In this document: in pieces, positions 21,724 through 24,781 of the stretch | Layout: every line of letters starts with the position of its first letter | Numbering within the stretch: the stretch's first letter is position 1 | Assembly (NCBI GenBank): GCA_009602725.1 | Contig: WELB01000017.1 | Span: 643,190 to 667,970, forward strand | DNA: 24,781 nt | Reading direction: 5' to 3' | Source of the DNA: Spirogloea muscicola | Lineage: Eukaryota; Streptophyta; Zygnematophyceae; Spirogloeales; Spirogloeaceae | Position numbers and translations under genes: made by a program | Notes under the pieces: model-generated | Seen by the model: only the letters and a program-made list of their open reading frames with translations | Database searches by the model: none | Told to the model about the DNA's origin: nothing

Positions 21724-24700
21724 CTAGGCCTTCCCAGCCTGCACCTTGTTGACGCCTCCGCACATAGCTCGCAGGCGCAGCCAGGCTACTACAGACCTTA
21801 GAATGCGCATATGGCCCTCCTGGATGTCCTCGGCCATTTGAAGCCTCTCCAGCTTGACTCTTCCTCCCAATGCAGCAGCTGCCAAACCCTGACAAAATCC
21901 AACAGCTGGCCTCAATTGAGCATAGCGCACCTGCCTCGATGTTCTTTTCTGCCCTCACTCACTATGAGCTTTCAAGATTCCAAGCTAGATTTAAGGTGCC
22001 AGTGAGAGAGCTATTATGCATCCTTGGCCTAATCACAGCGCACCAGAGATGATGCAGCTAGGTGGTCAAGTCTGTCTTCGCAGCACTTCAAAAGCAGGTC
22101 CATTGCGCGGCTCTCCCAGGGCTCTCTCAGAGGCCTCCTGGCCAACCGCCCTTCGTGCCTGACGGCCTCCGCTGCCAACATCGCCAGATCTGGGAAGAGA
22201 GCAATGTGGCAAAGCCGCTTAAGGCTGCCAGTTGCTGTGCCCAAAGACGCCTTCAAATGATCAGCATTCCAAGGTGAATGCACGACTGTATGCGTTGCGG
22301 CTTCCAGATGCACAAGGATTTTCATCCTCTCTTTGAGACAAGTATTGGCTTGAGGGCACTAATTAGTAGCAACCTTTGTGGCAGTGAGCAGTGAGGACCC
22401 GGGAGAAGGCCCTGAGGCCATGTGGTATGCCTTTCCCCCGACCAGCCGGCGAAGTGCATTGCATCAGCTTGAAGGCAGCCCCTTGGTTTCCTGCTGGAGA
22501 CTCCTCAACCCCTATGCCATGTGCTTCCAAGAGTTGGAACTTTTCCTTCCTCAGTACAATGTTTGTGGGCACATCCACCCATAAAGTGACCTGCAAGTAG
22601 GGACAGCGCTTGGTCAGGTAGTTGCAGCATCTCCACCAATACTGCATTGCAGCAATCCTGCTGTCGTCCTGACCTCCTACCTCACTGTACAAGGATAAAG
22701 TCAGAAGACCAGTTTGACAGAGTGCCAACCACGCACTTGGTCATGCGGGTTGCATGGCAACGTGAAGCCAAAGTCGAGAGCAAGCACTGAGTTGGGCAAG
22801 TCACCATAGCTGATCATGACCTGCCAGCTGCACTTGCCATTAGTCCCAACCTGGTGGCAGGAATATTGGACCACCTATCTGCATCAAGAATCTCAGCGTC
22901 TTTCTGAGACAGCATACCTCCCGTCCACTGCTGCCTTGTGAAGCAGCCTTGAGAGGACTGAAAAGATACGGACACATTCATTTATATGACACCAGGGTGT
23001 CTGCAGCAGAGGAGAGCAGTCGAAGGGCGCCACATGGGAGACTGCAGGAAGAAAGGGGAGGCACGGCACCTGAGCTCCAGCCTGATAGTCCTGATCAGCA
23101 ATGACCTGGCACGCGCAGAGGACACTCGATAGTGATGACTTATGCAACTCAGCACCCTTCTGAAGCGCGAGTAACACCCCGCAGATAGAGGGCCCCTTTG
23201 CGCAGCACTTCCAATTGACATCATTGAGCTACAAAGCAGCAGCTAAGCAATTTAGCAAGAGTTTTTGTCACCTCCGCATAACCTTCGTCCTCGTCATAGC
23301 AGAGATGCGCACGGCATTCTGGGTTGTGATTGAGGAAGTCCACATAGGGGACCTGCAAGTAATAGAACTTGGCTAAAAAGCTCCGAATCATTGCAAGCAT
23401 GGTCACACCTAGCAATTTATGCATGCCTGGCCTTGCATTTCAGACTTTGACACATTAAAGTTTGTTAAACCTTCACCAGAGCAAGGTCACCAATGTCCTC
23501 GATCTTCCATGCTCGTGAACAAACTGCACACAACTATCTGCACCGTGAGCTGGGCTCACAACGTGAAGGCTTCATACATGGAGCTTCACCGCCAGAGCTA
23601 GACGGTGCACTCAATGGCACGCAATGGCAATGGCACGCAATGGCTATAACCATGGCAGTGAGCTCCACTTGCTATTGCAAAGACACTGGCGGAGAGGAGC
23701 TGACCTGCTGCATAGGCATACTTGAAGCTGTCCAGGGCTGGTACAAATCTGAATGTGGAGTTGCAAGATTGCAGTGTCTGCAATGCAGATACTCGATGTC
23801 AGTCGCACTTCACTTGGACACAGGCTCTTCAACACCAATGTGGCAGCCAGCACCAGTAAGTGGTCCAACAGATGATAAAGCCAGCTGGCCACGCTCTTAA
23901 AAGAACGTGCCTAGAAGGTCAAGCATGTGCAGCAATGATTCTGTCACACTTCAAAGAGGTCAAAGACAGACAGGCTGTGCTCACCGGCAGAAGCTGCCTA
24001 TACTCGGCAGCAATCAGGTCGGATCGTAGGCGAGTGTCCTGGAGGAGCGAGCTGCAAACCTTGAGGAGGTTCAGCTCCTCCGAGGTCCAGAAGATTGTGC
24101 TGTCCAATGAGCCCTCGGCTGGCAAGCTCTGTACATAGGGCGCCCAGCATGACTCCTGCCGCAGGCAACCCCTAAGACCGTCAAGTCACACCGTCACAGA
24201 GGCGCTCCAAGTAAGCAATTGGTCAATCGAGCAGCACAAGCTGCACCCATAGAAGAGGCCTGATATACCAGTGGTCTGGTTGTGCACACCAAGCACCTGA
24301 TTGAGGTGCCTCTCGGACAAGATGAAGAGGGCGAGCCTGGCCCACTCGCTGGCATTTGAGTCGAGCTTGTCAGCGATGCTGGTGCACAGAGTGCCGGGGG
24401 TGATGATCTGCCTGGCCGCAGAGCCTGCAGTTGTTTAGTGACAGCCGCAGCATGGCAGGCGGACGGAGTGGCAGGCTGCGAGGCAGCGGCACTTGGAGGC
24501 GCGTACGAGGCTGCGCAAGACCCGGAGCACGCAGTCGCCCCTGGCGATGCTGCTGGTGGCGAAGAGGCCCCTGGCAGCCGCAGCACGCAGCAGCGAGCGT
24601 CAGCACAGCTGGCGTGCGGAGGTCGGGGCGAGGCTCGGCGAGGAGGCGGGGGCGGTCCAGAGGCGCACCTGCCCTCGCGGGAGGCCGCGACGCGGGCGCT

Positions 24701-24781
24701 GCGCACGGCGCCCGGGGCCTCGCCTCGGGCCAGCAGCCAGGCGGCCAGCTGTGCCTCGTCGGGAGTGGCGGCGGGGGGCGT
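21724..24781 (-). CDS. SET-domain protein lysine methyltransferase, Rubisco LSMT/SETD family (5' partial)
   Basis: AdoMet-dependent lysine methyltransferase acting on a non-histone protein. Twelve exons in phase give 430 residues: 24781-24669, 24570-24522, about 24407-24297, 24155-23985, 23777-23705, 23523-23477, 23352-23272, 23105-23070, 22820-22737, 22590-22374, 22189-22044, 21888-21724. SET pieces in order: GLFATSSIARGDCVLR; WARLALFILSERHLNQ; ESCWAPYVQSLPAEGSLDST; FRFVPALDSFKYAYAA; VCSRAWKIEDIGDLAL; VPYVDFLNHNPECRAHL (the NH motif binding AdoMet); VIADQDYQAGAQ; VMISYGDLPNSVLALDFGF (the SYG motif with the catalytic-site Tyr). The C-terminal substrate-binding part follows (VPTNIVLRKEKFQLLEAHGI, LKCCEDRLDHLAASSL, HMRILRSVVAWLRLRAM). 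The family includes Rubisco large-subunit and aldolase methyltransferases, but the substrate cannot be told here. The N-terminus, and so any transit peptide, is outside the window. The exon 3 acceptor is uncertain. Confidence 0.9.
23612..23643. repeat. Perfect 16-bp tandem duplication in a SET-gene intron
   Basis: CAATGGCACGCAATGG occurs twice in direct succession within the intron 23524-23704. It is a likely length-polymorphic site. Confidence 0.9.

Overview
This is nuclear DNA of a green alga (Chlorophyta, probably a trebouxiophyte; the species cannot be fixed from the sequence). Genes are split by many short GT-AG introns, exons are GC-rich, and several proteins are of the plant type: a plant S6 kinase, a GFT1-type nucleotide-sugar transporter, GEX1, and a beta-barrel-like family that I otherwise recall only from plants. 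Most continuous open frames in the window are shadows. The real genes had to be assembled exon by exon, using splice phase and family motifs.

Layout, left to right: (1) GEX1, a nuclear-fusion protein (+, 5' end outside the window); (2) an unrecognised basic protein (+); (3) mitochondrial complex I subunit NDUFS6 (-), whose first exon shows a one-base frame conflict at a GC hairpin; (4) 1.7 kb without genes, holding a transposon-like element with about 115-bp terminal inverted repeats; (5) a 12-exon, 421-residue protein resembling the plant mitochondrial outer-membrane protein OM47 (-); (6) head-to-head with it across 464 bp, complex I subunit NDUFA13/GRIM-19 (+, complete, 142 aa); (7) a convergent gap with two striking inverted repeats; (8) an NDUFAF4-like complex I assembly factor (-); (9) a second, shorter copy of the repeat element; (10) a complete plant-type S6 kinase (+, 544 aa); (11) a GFT1/GONST4-type GDP-sugar transporter (-); (12) a third repeat copy; (13) a SET-domain lysine methyltransferase of the Rubisco LSMT type (-, at least 12 exons, N-terminus outside the window).

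Genes 3, 5, 6 and 8 lie next to each other and all concern mitochondria, three of them complex I. That is unusual clustering for a nuclear genome. GEX1 implies that the lineage keeps karyogamy machinery. The S6 kinase retains a candidate TOR-signalling motif, an activation-loop serine and a hydrophobic-motif threonine. I saw no tRNA, rRNA, CRISPR array, virus or bacterial insertion sequence.
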